Origin: Fimbriimonas ginsengisoli Gsoil 348
Lineage (GTDB): Bacteria > Armatimonadota > Fimbriimonadia > Fimbriimonadales > Fimbriimonadaceae
Direction: 5' to 3'
Assembly (NCBI RefSeq): GCF_000724625.1
Contig: NZ_CP007139.1
Span: 744,001-808,000 of the forward strand
DNA length: 64,000 bases
Shown: one piece after another, positions 50,728 through 60,167 of the stretch
Position numbering within the stretch: position 1 is the first letter of the stretch
Layout: each line of letters opens with the position of its first letter
Position numbers and translations under genes: made by a program
The notes under the pieces: generated by a model
The model's database searches: none
Seen by the model: only the letters and a program-made list of their open reading frames with translations
Told to the model about the DNA's origin: nothing

Positions 50728-52668
50728 CTAGACTCGGAACGGAACCACGACCTTCAAGATCACACTGGTCCTGAAACGAAGCGCGCTCGGGTCTCCGAAG
50801 ATTAGGTAGTACTCGGCGCCCCGATTTCCGGATCGACGGAACGCCAAATACCAGTTAGTGTCTGAGCCAGTTCGGACGAGCCTGCCACTGACGGAGCGGT
50901 CATGTCCCAAGTCGTAGAAGCTGCTGAAGATTGTCTGGTCCGTGTCGACCGCCCCGAGGTGGAACTTCTGATAAGTGCCCGTGAGCTGAAGCTTGCCGAA
51001 GAGCCGGTAGGAGCTGCCCACCGTCAAGAGCCGGTACTTATCCCCGCCGATCTCCCCCGACGCATAGCTCGTCTGCACGTTCCGGTACGGGTCGCTGACC
51101 GGGAACGAGACGGTTGCCGTATCGATTCGATCGTGACTCCCTTCGAAGGTCGCCCGGTCGACGTTATAGTCGAGGGCGAGCCCGGACCGAGTGGTGACGG
51201 CGAAGTCTCCGTTCGCGTCGTCTCGATATCGCTTTCCAGAAATGTGATCGTAATTAAGATACGTGAGGTTCACCGCGTAGCTCTGCAGCGGTCCCTTATC
51301 CAGTGGGTGCTGGTAGCCGAGGAAGTAATTCATCCCCTTGTAGTCGGTCTCCGGAACGAACCCGACCCCCGGGAAGAAGTTCTCCGTAGCGCGGGTATAT
51401 CCGGCGTTGCTGAAGAATCCTCCCTTGAAGTAACCCAGCGCCAAGTCGGTCTGCTCCCCCGAGTGTAGAGTCGTATCCCGGCTCCCCATGTCGCGCACAA
51501 AGATATTCCAAGGGCCGATCGTCTTGGAGTACCGCGCCAGATAGGCCGAATTCTCATATCCGGGTCGGGTCCGGCTCGTCGCCGTGACCCGATAATTATC
51601 GTTGGCGGTGGGGGCGTAGGTGAGGTTTCCGACTGAAACGTTCTCCTTGCCGAAGTCGATCGTATCAAGAAATCCGAACTGCGTCTTATCGTTCAGCTTC
51701 CCGTAGGCATTAACTCCGACGTCGAACTGCCGGATCGTTTGCGGGAAGAAGAGCTGCGAATTGTAGTAGCTCGACCCTTCCTGAAAGAACGGCCGGTTCT
51801 CGTTCGCGATCCGGGCGAAGCGGCTGAAATCGAGCGACAGCACGCTTCGCTCGATATTGCGGAAGTCCGGGTTGATCGTTCCGACGAGGTTGACGTTCTC
51901 GTTCAGGCTCGTCTTCAGGTCCATGCCGCCGTTGAGGATCGTTCCACGATCCCCGTCGAGGCCGGCATAGGCGTAAGGAAGAAGCTTGATGCTCCGGTCG
52001 ACGTACGGCTTGGGCAAGATCACGTCGCGCCAGATCGGCGTGTTGGCCGACTTGCCGTCGTTGATGAAGACGTTACTGAAGGTGCGGTTCAGACGAGGGA
52101 TAAACCGCTCGACGTTGATTCGCACGTCCCGCTTCCCCGCTTTCGGGATCGGAAGCGCGCTCCACGGGATACGCATCTCGGTTTCCCATCCGCCAGGGGT
52201 GCGGCGAGACTGGGCTACCATTTCTCCATTCCATTCCCGTTTGGCCGCGCGGCCGCCGGAAAGCCGGACGTTCGTCGCCCCTCGTGGGTTGGTCTGGAAC
52301 GTGTTGAAATCGCTGAGGGAGCCGGAGAGGTCGATGTCCAGCACGACGTTGTCGTCGCCGTTCATCCCCACATTGGTCCGATACTCGGTCGCTTGAATGC
52401 TCCCCGGCTGGGAGTCCATCAGCCGCGCTGCGAAGTAGATGTACTTTTCATCGTAGGCGATCCAAAACTTACCGGCTTCCGGCGAGGTCTGGCCGGTGGT
52501 CTCGTCGACAAGCCCTTCGAACATCGCGGCATCGTGCCACTCGGTGTCGTCTACCGTCCCATCGATCTTTGGGGGAACCGTGATCTTGGCCGCCACGATG
52601 ACCGGCGCTTGCGCGGAGGCAAGGGTCACGAAGGCAAAAAGCATCGAGGCAAGAGCAAAGCGAAGCAC
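50728..52668 (-). CDS. CBM9-like exported protein with a C-terminal barrel (DUF5916 style)
   Basis: 646 aa with a signal peptide ending near ASAQ. N-terminal about 200 residues are a CBM9-like beta sandwich (KIDGTVDDTEWHDAAMFEGLVDETTGQ, WIAYDEKYIYFAARLMDSQPG). The rest is a long series of antiparallel strands typical of an outer-membrane barrel (LDGDRGTILNGGMDLKTSLNENVNLVGTINPDF..., ends VPFRV). This matches the 'carbohydrate-binding family 9-like / DUF5916' group. A role in polysaccharide binding or transport at the outer membrane is inferred. Confidence 0.8.
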   Translation of the reverse strand: MLRFALASMLFAFVTLASAQAPVIVAAKITVPPKIDGTVDDTEWHDAAMFEGLVDETTGQTSPEAGKFWIAYDEKYIYFAARLMDSQPGSIQATEYRTNVGMNGDDNVVLDIDLSGSLSDFNTFQTNPRGATNVRLSGGRAAKREWNGEMVAQSRRTPGGWETEMRIPWSALPIPKAGKRDVRINVERFIPRLNRTFSNVFINDGKSANTPIWRDVILPKPYVDRSIKLLPYAYAGLDGDRGTILNGGMDLKTSLNENVNLVGTINPDFRNIERSVLSLDFSRFARIANENRPFFQEGSSYYNSQLFFPQTIRQFDVGVNAYGKLNDKTQFGFLDTIDFGKENVSVGNLTYAPTANDNYRVTATSRTRPGYENSAYLARYSKTIGPWNIFVRDMGSRDTTLHSGEQTDLALGYFKGGFFSNAGYTRATENFFPGVGFVPETDYKGMNYFLGYQHPLDKGPLQSYAVNLTYLNYDHISGKRYRDDANGDFAVTTRSGLALDYNVDRATFEGSHDRIDTATVSFPVSDPYRNVQTSYASGEIGGDKYRLLTVGSSYRLFGKLQLTGTYQKFHLGAVDTDQTIFSSFYDLGHDRSVSGRLVRTGSDTNWYLAFRRSGNRGAEYYLIFGDPSALRFRTSVILKVVVPFRV

Positions 52669-52771
52669 TGGGTAACGACTACCGGATCAGAGGCCCCTCA
52701 ACGTTCCAACCGTTCAATTCTCCGCAACAACCCGGCGATTTTGCGGGCAGCCGCCGCTGGATAATTGACAT

Positions 52772-53377
52772 GTGTCACCGCCACTGCCTATATCGCCAGA
52801 GCAATACCTTTCCGCCGAGCGGGCGACCCCAACCAAACACGAACTCGTAAACGGGGTGATGTACGCGATGGCTGGCGCGAGCCTCGCCCACGTCGAAATA
52901 GTATCAAGCTTGATTTTTCTTCTTGGACTGGCCCTAACGGGCTCCGCATGCCGTCCCCTTGGAAGCGACGTGCGCGTAAAGGTGCCGGACACGGAGATGT
53001 ACGCCTACCCGGATATCTCCGTCGTTTGTGGAAAGGCGATTCTGAAAGACGACCACATGGACACGCTGTTAAATCCGGTCGTGATCTTTGAGGTCCTCTC
53101 TCCTTCGACGGAGAGCTACGACCGCGTCGCCAAGTTTGCCCACTACCGGCGACTCGCCACTCTAAAGAGCTACGTGCTCGTTTCTCAAGAGGCGCCGATG
53201 ATCGACCGGTACGACCGGGGAGACGATGGCCAATGGGTTCTTTCCGATTGCTGGGGAGTCGACTCCAGTCTCCAAATCCCCAGCCTCGGCATCTCGATCC
53301 CGCTTGCCAAGGTGTACGAGAACGTCGATCTACCTCCGGACCATCTCTCTCGCCAGCCCTGGGCGAAGAGCGACTGA
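52772..53377 (+). CDS. Uma2-family (DUF820) putative restriction-type nuclease
   Basis: 201 aa from a GTG. Family markers: LSAERATPTKHELVNGVMYAMAGASLAHVEIVSSL, the PD-(D/E)xK-like core PDISVVCGK ... VVIFEVLSPSTESYDRVAKFAHYRRL, with Asp, Glu and Lys in order. Uma2 proteins are abundant, fast-changing nuclease-like proteins in several phyla; activity is mostly untested. No mobile element seen next to it. Confidence 0.88.
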   Translation: MSPPLPISPEQYLSAERATPTKHELVNGVMYAMAGASLAHVEIVSSLIFLLGLALTGSACRPLGSDVRVKVPDTEMYAYPDISVVCGKAILKDDHMDTLLNPVVIFEVLSPSTESYDRVAKFAHYRRLATLKSYVLVSQEAPMIDRYDRGDDGQWVLSDCWGVDSSLQIPSLGISIPLAKVYENVDLPPDHLSRQPWAKSD

Positions 53378-53452
53378 TGCCGCAACGTTGTCCCAGGTGG
53401 CGATAGGGCATCGCCCGCAAACGTCTATAATTTAGGACTAGCGCGTTTTGCG

Positions 53453-53806
53453 ATGTTTCCACTACTCCCCGTCCTAATTCTGCTCCTGCTCCACGGGCCC
53501 TCGAATATCGAGCGGCTCGCGCACGAGGGGCGGTTGCCTTCGGGCTTGGAAGTATTTCACCGAGAGGTGGAACCGGCGATTGCTCAGCGCGATCGGGCGA
53601 TCCTCGCCCTGCTCGCCTCCCGCGATCCGCAATTCTCGAGCGCGCTCTTCGCCATCCTCCGAACCGAGGACCAGCCGGCCCGGCCCAAGCCCAAAAAGCA
53701 ACAGTCCGAAGCGCGGCCGGTTATCTCCGTGGGCGATTCGCCCACCCCGCCGGATGGATTCGAAGATTGCCGGCGCTCCCGCGACGGACCGTTGTCGATT
53801 GCTTGA
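53453..53806 (+). CDS. Short exported ORF directly upstream of secA (SecM-like position)
   Basis: 117 aa with a hydrophobic N-terminus (MFPLLPVLILLLLHG) suited for Sec export, then an amphipathic, Pro/Lys-rich body and the end DGFEDCRRSRDGPLSIA. In E. coli a secreted short protein, SecM, lies in the same place and controls secA by ribosome stalling. No FxxxxWIxxxxGIRAGP motif is present, so this is position-based only. Two hairpins separate its stop from secA. Function unproven. Confidence 0.55.
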   Translation: MFPLLPVLILLLLHGPSNIERLAHEGRLPSGLEVFHREVEPAIAQRDRAILALLASRDPQFSSALFAILRTEDQPARPKPKKQQSEARPVISVGDSPTPPDGFEDCRRSRDGPLSIA

Positions 53807-53882
53807 TTTTCGATTGCCGATTGCTCGATTGAAGCAATCGGCTCGTCCGGTTGCCGGGGTCATCGAAATGATCCCGGCAACC
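53796..53882 (+). promoter_or_regulatory. Two consecutive RNA hairpins in the secA leader
   Basis: Hairpin 1: CCGATTGCT (53817-53825) pairs with AGCAATCGG (53833-53841). The same 3' arm can pair with CGATTGCT at 53796-53803, inside the last codons of the upstream ORF, so two exclusive structures exist. Hairpin 2: 15-bp stem 53849-53863 / 53868-53882 with loop CGAA and a single G-U. No U-run follows, so it is not a standard terminator. The secA start is 19 nt further on and has no good Shine-Dalgarno site. Confidence 0.7.
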
Positions 53883-53901
53883 AAGCAACTAGCAATCCGA
53901 C

Positions 53902-56900
53902 ATGAATTTTTTACGCAAGTTATTTGACACCAGCAAGAAGGACGTCGATCTGCTTCAGCCGATCCTGAAGAAAATCAACGACCTCGAAACCGAGATTCAA
54001 GCGCTCAACGACGATCAGCTCAAGGCTAAGGGAGTCGAGTTCCGTCGCCGAGCCCAGTCGGGCGAGGCGACGGAAAAGATGCTCCCCGAGGTCTTCGCGG
54101 TCGTCCGCGAGGTCTCGAAGCGGCTGCTCGGGATGCGCCACTTCGACGTCCAGATGTTAGGCGGCATGGTCCTCGACCAGGGTCGCATCGCGGAGATGAA
54201 GACCGGTGAAGGTAAGACCCTCGTCGCCGTCGCCCCGCTCATCTTGAACGCTTACTCCGGTCGCGGCGCCCACCTGGTCACCGTAAACGACTACCTCGCC
54301 CGACGCGACGCCGTCTGGATGGGACCGGTCTACCACTTCCTCGGCCTAAGCGTCGGAATTATCCAAGGACAAAGCCAAGATAGCGACGAGCTCGGCGGCT
54401 CGTACGTTTACACCCCCGGCGCCTTCCACGCCGATCCCCGCTATCTGAACCTCACCGAGTGTTCGCGACGGGACGCCTACGGCTGCGACATCACTTACGG
54501 AACGAACCATGAGTTCGGCTTCGACTACCTCCGCGACAACATGGCGTTCGCGGAAGAAGATCTGGTGATGCGGGAGCTCCATTTCGCCATCGTCGACGAA
54601 GTCGACTCGATTCTCATCGACGAGGCCCGAACCCCGCACATCATCTCGGGCGCGTCCAGCGAGGACGTGTCGGTTTACGCCGAGATCGACAAGGTGGTCA
54701 AGAACCTCCAGAAGGAGATCCACTATACGGCGGATAAGAAGAACCACTCCGCCTCCATGACCGAAGAGGGCATGGACTATGTCGAAGAGCTCCTCGGGAT
54801 CGACAACATCGCCGCCGACCCGCGACTCTTCCACCACGTGAACGCCTCCGTTAAAGCGTACGCCTTGTTCGATCGCGATATCGACTACATGGTGCAGAAG
54901 GGCGAGGTCGTCATCATCGACGAGAACACCGGCCGGCCAATGTACGGTCGACGGTACGGCGACGGCCTCCACCAGGCGCTGGAAGCGAAGGAAGGGGTCG
55001 AGGTTCAGCGCGAAAGCCAGACGATCGCAACGATCACCTTCCAGAACCTCTTCCGCCTCTATCTGAAGCTGGCCGGTATGACCGGTACCGCCAAGACCGA
55101 AGAGGACGAGTTCCGGAAGATCTACGGCCTGGACGTCGTGACGGTGCCTACCCACCGACCGACCCAGCGAACCGACCAACCCGACGTCATCTACAAAACG
55201 ATCGAGGCCAAGTTCCGGGGAATCGGTTGGGAGATTCTCCGACTCAATACCAAGCAGCAGCCGGTGCTCGTCGGCACCCGATCCGTCGAAATGTCGGAGC
55301 GGGTTTCCGCCCGTCTCACCGCCGATATGCTCCAGCGCCTCGTGATCAGCCAACGGCTGAAAGAGAAACTGGAGGTCAAGAAGGATGTCAAAGGCGAGGT
55401 CGCCCAAGACGCGAAGCGACTCTATGAGACCGACCTGCAGGATCTGAATCGGCAGCAAGTTAGCGCGTTCCTAAGCAAGGTCGATCTGAGCGCGGACATA
55501 TTCAAGGGCGACTGGCTCGATTGGTGTCTCGATCAATGGGATCTCAAGGGAGACGAAAATCGCCAGCACCTGGAAGACGCCCTCAAGCACGGCATCCCGC
55601 ACAACGTCCTCAATGCCAAATACCACGAGCGAGAGGCGCTCATCGTCGCCGAAGCCGGCCGCCTCGGTCAGGTGACGATCGCCACCAATATGGCGGGACG
55701 CGGCGTCGACATCCTGCTCGGCGGACGCGTGGAAGACGAGCTTGTGAAGCAGGCTCGGGGTCAGGCCGACGGTCCGCAAGAGGAAGGCGGCGAATACGCC
55801 AACACCTTCACCAGCTATCGTCGAGGCGGTAAGGAGCGAGCGGCCCCCCCGCTGCCGATCAGCGATCAGGAGAGGCGCGAGAAGGCCGAGGTCGTCCGAG
55901 CGCTCGGAGGTCTCTACATCCTGGGAACGGAACGCCATGAGAGCCGGCGAATCGACAACCAGCTTCGGGGCCGCGCCGGACGACAGGGCGACCCCGGCGA
56001 GTCGAAGTTCTTCGTCGCGCTGGAAGACCAGCTCTGGAAGATCTTCAACGCGAACATGCTGGAGAACCCGGCCCTCAAGATGTGGCCGCCGATGGAGGAA
56101 GTCACCGCCGGCTTCCTTTCGCGGATGATTCAGAAGACGCAGGAGCGGATCGAGAATCACTTCTTCGAAGCCCGAAAGCACGTTCTCGAGTACGACGACG
56201 TTCTGAACGCCCAACGCGAGCACATTTACGGCTTGCGACGCGAAATCCTACTCGGCAAGGACGTCAACGTCGAGCTTCGCGAATACATCAAGGAAACCGT
56301 CGCCGAAATGGTGGCGAACGCCTGGATGGAGGAGGAAGACGGCGAGCGGGTCTACGACCACTCGGTCCTCTACTCCGACCTCAACGAAGTCTTCCCGCTG
56401 CTTGACTACGCGTCGCTCGCCGACCTAGAGAAGTTCCCGCCAAGCCAAGAGCTGGTGGACTTCGTCCAAAGCAAGGCGATGGAGGCGTATGACGCCAAGG
56501 CGAGAGAAGCCGGCGAAACGATGGCCGACATCGAGAAGTGGGTAATGCTGAAGGCGGTCAACGACCACTGGATGGAGCACCTGCAGACCGTCGACTACAT
56601 CCGCGAAGGCATCGGCCTCCGAGGATACGGCCAGGTCGACCCTCTCGTGGCGTACAAGAAGGAAACGTACGACACCTTCCAACGCACACTCCAGGCGATT
56701 CGGGACCAGGCGGCGAGGACGCTGTACCTCGTACGCGTACAGCGACGACAGGATTTCGAGGCGATGGTCGATGCCGAGTCGGAGATGCCGCTACTGGCCA
56801 ATCTCGACGAATACGACTCGAACAACCTCCCCTCCGAAGAGCTGGAATCGCGAGGCTCACCCCTTCAGAGCACCGTCTACACGTCGATCCAAGGAAGCGC

Positions 56901-57024
56901 CCAGCGCAACACCGGCGAGATCGACTGGACCCGAGTCGGCCGCAACGAGCCCTGCCCCTGCGGAAGCGGCAAGAAGTTCAAGGAGTGCCACTACAAGTCC
57001 CTCCGAGAGCAAGGCGTAATCTAA
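53902..57024 (+). CDS. secA: Protein translocase ATPase SecA
   Basis: 1040 aa; E. coli SecA is 901. Standard domains: Walker A GEGKT in MKTGEGKTLVA, DVQMLGGMVLDQGRIAE, Walker B VDEVDSILIDEARTPHIISG, helicase motif HLVTVNDYLARRD, HRIGRAGRQGDPGE-like RGRAGRQGDPGESKFF, and C-terminal SEC-C zinc motif CPCGSGKKFKECH. An insert in the NBD2 region (about 490-570, KEKLEVKKDVKGEVAQDAKRLYETDLQ...) accounts for part of the extra size. It drives Sec-dependent export. Confidence 0.97.
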   Translation: MNFLRKLFDTSKKDVDLLQPILKKINDLETEIQALNDDQLKAKGVEFRRRAQSGEATEKMLPEVFAVVREVSKRLLGMRHFDVQMLGGMVLDQGRIAEMKTGEGKTLVAVAPLILNAYSGRGAHLVTVNDYLARRDAVWMGPVYHFLGLSVGIIQGQSQDSDELGGSYVYTPGAFHADPRYLNLTECSRRDAYGCDITYGTNHEFGFDYLRDNMAFAEEDLVMRELHFAIVDEVDSILIDEARTPHIISGASSEDVSVYAEIDKVVKNLQKEIHYTADKKNHSASMTEEGMDYVEELLGIDNIAADPRLFHHVNASVKAYALFDRDIDYMVQKGEVVIIDENTGRPMYGRRYGDGLHQALEAKEGVEVQRESQTIATITFQNLFRLYLKLAGMTGTAKTEEDEFRKIYGLDVVTVPTHRPTQRTDQPDVIYKTIEAKFRGIGWEILRLNTKQQPVLVGTRSVEMSERVSARLTADMLQRLVISQRLKEKLEVKKDVKGEVAQDAKRLYETDLQDLNRQQVSAFLSKVDLSADIFKGDWLDWCLDQWDLKGDENRQHLEDALKHGIPHNVLNAKYHEREALIVAEAGRLGQVTIATNMAGRGVDILLGGRVEDELVKQARGQADGPQEEGGEYANTFTSYRRGGKERAAPPLPISDQERREKAEVVRALGGLYILGTERHESRRIDNQLRGRAGRQGDPGESKFFVALEDQLWKIFNANMLENPALKMWPPMEEVTAGFLSRMIQKTQERIENHFFEARKHVLEYDDVLNAQREHIYGLRREILLGKDVNVELREYIKETVAEMVANAWMEEEDGERVYDHSVLYSDLNEVFPLLDYASLADLEKFPPSQELVDFVQSKAMEAYDAKAREAGETMADIEKWVMLKAVNDHWMEHLQTVDYIREGIGLRGYGQVDPLVAYKKETYDTFQRTLQAIRDQAARTLYLVRVQRRQDFEAMVDAESEMPLLANLDEYDSNNLPSEELESRGSPLQSTVYTSIQGSAQRNTGEIDWTRVGRNEPCPCGSGKKFKECHYKSLREQGVI

Positions 57025-57062
57025 CCCTCGAACCGAACGGGCCCGCCGCCGACGCATACAAC

Positions 57063-57266
57063 ATGCCTCGGCGGCGGGCCCCGTTGTTTTTGCTCGGCTC
57101 CCTTTCGTGCTTATTGGCCATCTGGCTATCGGTCACCGTGACGGACAGCTCTGTGACCGCAGAAGATCGAAGCTCCGACCAAGTAAACCAGCCGCAACGG
57201 CCCCATCCCTCCCCCTATGGCAAAGCCCCGGATCGCTGCTCTCCAGAGCGGCCTCCCCTACGGTGA
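57063..57266 (+). pseudogene. Truncated 5' copy of the gene at 60168-61439
   Basis: 67 codons from an ATG. The first about 25 residues (PRRRAPLFLLGSLSCLLAIW) match the start of the product at 60168 (RRRARFVLLGSLSCVLVVW), and the 50 bp upstream match as well, including the last codons of secA. After that the frame runs into unrelated sequence and a dispersed repeat at 57262-57305. It looks like the remains of a duplicated gene cut by later change. Confidence 0.8.
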
Positions 57267-57305
57267 AGCCGTGTAGCCGCAGGTTGGCTCGTACCTGCGT
57301 CCCGT
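57262..57305. repeat. Dispersed 'AGCCGCAGGTTGGCTCGTACCTGCG' repeat, copy 3
   Basis: GTGAAGCCGTGTAGCCGCAGG followed by TTGGCTCGTACCTGCGTC; same unit as at 21392-21440. It lies at the broken end of the truncated gene. Confidence 0.75.
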
Positions 57306-57422
57306 CCGCCTACGCCGAACGCGTGTAGCCGGTGCCTGCTACCATACACTAGGACGTTTCATTCGTTGACAGCATTAACGTGGGGCACTTGACGAAAACC
57401 AAAACGCCCCCAGATAAGTGCA

Positions 57423-58238
57423 ATGGACGCTGAGAGCTGGGCGTTTAAATTGGCTTATGGATTGGCTACTTCGGGGAATAGAGATGACTTTCACCCCGCT
57501 CCTCAGCTAAAACTGGACCTAGGAATCACCATGTACTCTCTGGTATGCCTTGCTTATTGCCTATTGAACGTTCCTAGGCAAACGATACCGACCAACCACG
57601 AATTATCGTACGGGTTCGGTACGGTCGATTTCTCACTGAAACTGGCAGATATTTTGTGGTGCGACAGGCTTGTATACCCGATCACGTTCGGGTACCCCCG
57701 CCGAGCGCAAGAGTTAGCGACAGATCTACTTAGAAGACTTGACCGCCCAGTCGTAAGAGTTGCACTTCGAGGCGAGGAGCCGAAATACAGAACGACTCCC
57801 GAGGAAGATCTCACCCTAGGAATTTCCTACTGGACGCTTCAGTGGAAAGCCAGTTCAGAAGGTGTTGGCGACGAGTCTAAGTTCCATTCGCTGGCGCAGC
57901 GTTACTTATTCAAGGCCTCTCATGAAGGAGACGCGGTACAAAGAAGCTTCGCCGCACTTGCTTATGCTTATTGCGCTACTCGCACGATAGGCGACTTTGA
58001 GGATCGAAATCTGCCTGCAGGGTTTCCTAATCACAATTACCGGACCAAGCAGTTCAGGCAACGACTGACCCATGTTTACGAGACTTTCAAACAATCGGTC
58101 CCCGAAAGGTCACTCCGAGCCGCTTACGAGATCGCACAATTGGACTTGGCGCTGGGCGATAAGGAGGCATTCTACGAACAGCGAAAACTCATTCATCGCG
58201 AATTTGCGACTTATAAGAACTTGATCGCTAACTGGTAG
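57423..58238 (+). CDS. Orphan protein in the lower-GC island
   Basis: 271 aa, helical and charged, with segments such as SLVCLAYCLLNVPRQTIPTNHELSYG and a TPR-like end (SLRAAYEIAQLDLALGDKEAFYEQRKLIHREF). No signal peptide or motif recognised. Codon use and about 50% G+C differ from the window. First of three genes in the island between the duplicated secA tails. Confidence 0.62.
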   Translation: MDAESWAFKLAYGLATSGNRDDFHPAPQLKLDLGITMYSLVCLAYCLLNVPRQTIPTNHELSYGFGTVDFSLKLADILWCDRLVYPITFGYPRRAQELATDLLRRLDRPVVRVALRGEEPKYRTTPEEDLTLGISYWTLQWKASSEGVGDESKFHSLAQRYLFKASHEGDAVQRSFAALAYAYCATRTIGDFEDRNLPAGFPNHNYRTKQFRQRLTHVYETFKQSVPERSLRAAYEIAQLDLALGDKEAFYEQRKLIHREFATYKNLIANW

Positions 58239-58577
58239 CCCACTAATGTAAGCCCACGTAAGTCTCTCGACTTCTTCTGATCTCTTCGATATGGGCCTCT
58301 GTGGAAGCGATTCACCTGAACGGCTTGGACTCTTGTGAAACTTGGACTAGGTGCAGCTTCAGCGCGGGAATCCAATTCGTCGGCGATCACTCCGAAATTA
58401 CATTTTTTGTCATGACGAGTCAAGAATTCAAGGCTACTGTCTTCGCAATTAGTCTCTTGTCAATTACACAGGATCCGCACCGAATGTCGGGTACCAGCGA
58501 CTATACGCCTTAAAGGAACTTTGCGCTACAACCTGATGTATGCTCCCGATAAGTAATCCACTTCCCAGGTAAAGATT
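58239..58577. other. Intergenic region, possible 70-codon frame
   Basis: 339 bp of lower G+C. A 70-codon frame from a GTG at 58301 to 58513 is open but shows no known feature (VEAIHLNGLDSCETWTRCSF...). I do not count it as a gene. Confidence 0.35.
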
Positions 58578-59141
58578 ATGGTGCTTCTCTCCACATTAGG
58601 AATCTTGTGTTTCCAAGGCTGGGTGTCTGCCCTCCCGGACTATAGAGAATCAGACGCAGACGAGCTTATGCAACTGTGTAGATTTGCCGATCAAAGAGGT
58701 GTCTTTGCTGGCATCATTACGCTACATATGTTGACACTCAACATAAACGTCTCCAAGAAAGCTCAGTTGGATTTGGCTCGCGAATATCATATGCAATATG
58801 GTGTTGACGTTTCGAAGCTGGACAAAAATCATCGGATCATTATTCCATTTCCAACTCTGAGCATCTCGGCGCCAAGGACACCAGAAGCCAATTTGACCTG
58901 GTCACAAGGCGAAGCCAATTGGTCCATTAAGAAAGCATTCGAAATGGTGCAACGTCATCGTGTGTTCCTGCCCAACGACAAGATTTACAAAGTATCTTAC
59001 AAGCTACGGCCGTGGATCACGACTGAAGGCCGTAGATCTGATACGGTCATCGGACGATTCTATTTTTTGAGAGGCTCTTCAAAACACCAGGCATTCTTTA
59101 ACCTGACGGAGAAAGAGGCCTATGAGATTACCGATCCATAG
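58578..59141 (+). CDS. Exported protein of unknown function (low-GC island)
   Basis: 187 aa with a signal-like hydrophobic start (VLLSTLGILCFQGWVSALP). Later segments AREYHMQYGVDVSKLDKNHRIIIPFP and RPWITTEGRRSDTVIGRFYF are polar. No family recognised. The next gene follows 27 nt later. Confidence 0.62.
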   Translation: MVLLSTLGILCFQGWVSALPDYRESDADELMQLCRFADQRGVFAGIITLHMLTLNINVSKKAQLDLAREYHMQYGVDVSKLDKNHRIIIPFPTLSISAPRTPEANLTWSQGEANWSIKKAFEMVQRHRVFLPNDKIYKVSYKLRPWITTEGRRSDTVIGRFYFLRGSSKHQAFFNLTEKEAYEITDP

Positions 59142-59168
59142 TCTACTGATGGCTCAGGGACACCATCC

Positions 59169-59975
59169 ATGATCATTGTGCATTTGTTTTTCATCGCCAG
59201 CCTGCAAGCTAACGGCGTACGCCAAGACCAGAGGAGACGGACTGTTCCCACCAGCGCTTCGGCGATCGGTTGGTGGCTCCCAAGCTCCAAAAGGAGAAAA
59301 GCTGCATTTTTCCTCTACGAGACAATCACAGAGGGGAGGAAAACTGCACGCACACCGATGGCAAAGGGCGAAATCTCCCTGCAAGGTAACTCCTTCGTGA
59401 TGCGATTTTCCGCTCGCCAATATCGTGGAGTCGTAACTTTCCGGAATGGAATCCTAAGTGAGAGACTTTTGGGTAAGGCAAAGCTCTCATTTTCGAGGCG
59501 TCTAAACTATTTATCTGCGCTCTCCGAGACGTTGAATGATTGGACCGTCCCATCGGCTTCTGCCATGATAGGCGTTAAGGAGCTGAAGGCATCCGCTGGT
59601 CTTCGACCAGCGCCTTCGTCGGCGGATTCATACGAATATGACTCTCATACGGGTGAACCGTGGAGGCTAACTTCTAAGCTTGGAGACAACGTTCCCAATG
59701 TAGGAACCCATACATTGGAGTGCGAATTCTTCCCGCTTTCTAGCAAGGGGTACTCCGAGTCGATGATCGCCATATGCGCAAGTGTGAGGGACGAGACGCT
59801 GATACGGAAATTCCAAAAACACTTGAAATCGCTTGGAATTCCCTCCGCAATTGGGGATGATCGAGGCTCGGTCTTGGTTGTTCCTCTGTGGGCACGTGCG
59901 CAAGCACTGATGGTTGTAAAGCGGGAAGTGGCCCGATCGCCTGTGGCTCAATTTGTAATCAGAATGATTGATTGA
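59169..59975 (+). CDS. Protein of unknown function with hydrophobic N-terminus (low-GC island)
   Basis: 268 aa. N-terminal hydrophobic stretch (IIVHLFFIASLQANG). Beta/alpha pattern in the C-terminal third with a FQKHLKSLGIPSAIGDDRGSVLVVPLWARAQALMVVKREV block that looks like a small alpha/beta domain. No family recognised. Confidence 0.6.
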   Translation: MIIVHLFFIASLQANGVRQDQRRRTVPTSASAIGWWLPSSKRRKAAFFLYETITEGRKTARTPMAKGEISLQGNSFVMRFSARQYRGVVTFRNGILSERLLGKAKLSFSRRLNYLSALSETLNDWTVPSASAMIGVKELKASAGLRPAPSSADSYEYDSHTGEPWRLTSKLGDNVPNVGTHTLECEFFPLSSKGYSESMIAICASVRDETLIRKFQKHLKSLGIPSAIGDDRGSVLVVPLWARAQALMVVKREVARSPVAQFVIRMID

Positions 59976-60167
59976 TGGATCTTCGAATGGATCTCCTCGA
60001 AGACCGGTTATTACATCCGCTGCTGGAAGATCGGCCTTGTGGGGCCTGCGTTCGTCTCCCGTGTCTAGCGTCTCGACTGCTGCGCACTTTAGGCAACATC
60101 ACTCGCTCCACGAGCAAGGCGTAATCTAGCCTCGAACCGAACGGGCCTGTCGCAACGACCATACAAT
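59976..60167. other. Duplicated secA 3' end and spacer (remnant)
   Basis: At 60112-60166 the sequence GAGCAAGGCGTAATCTAGCC, then TCGAACCGAACGGGCC and CATACAAT, matches the last codons and downstream spacer of secA (57010-57062) closely. No gene is encoded here. Confidence 0.8.

Noticed and set aside
58301-58513. 70-codon gene
   Set aside because: No ribosome site, no motif, placed between two better frames.
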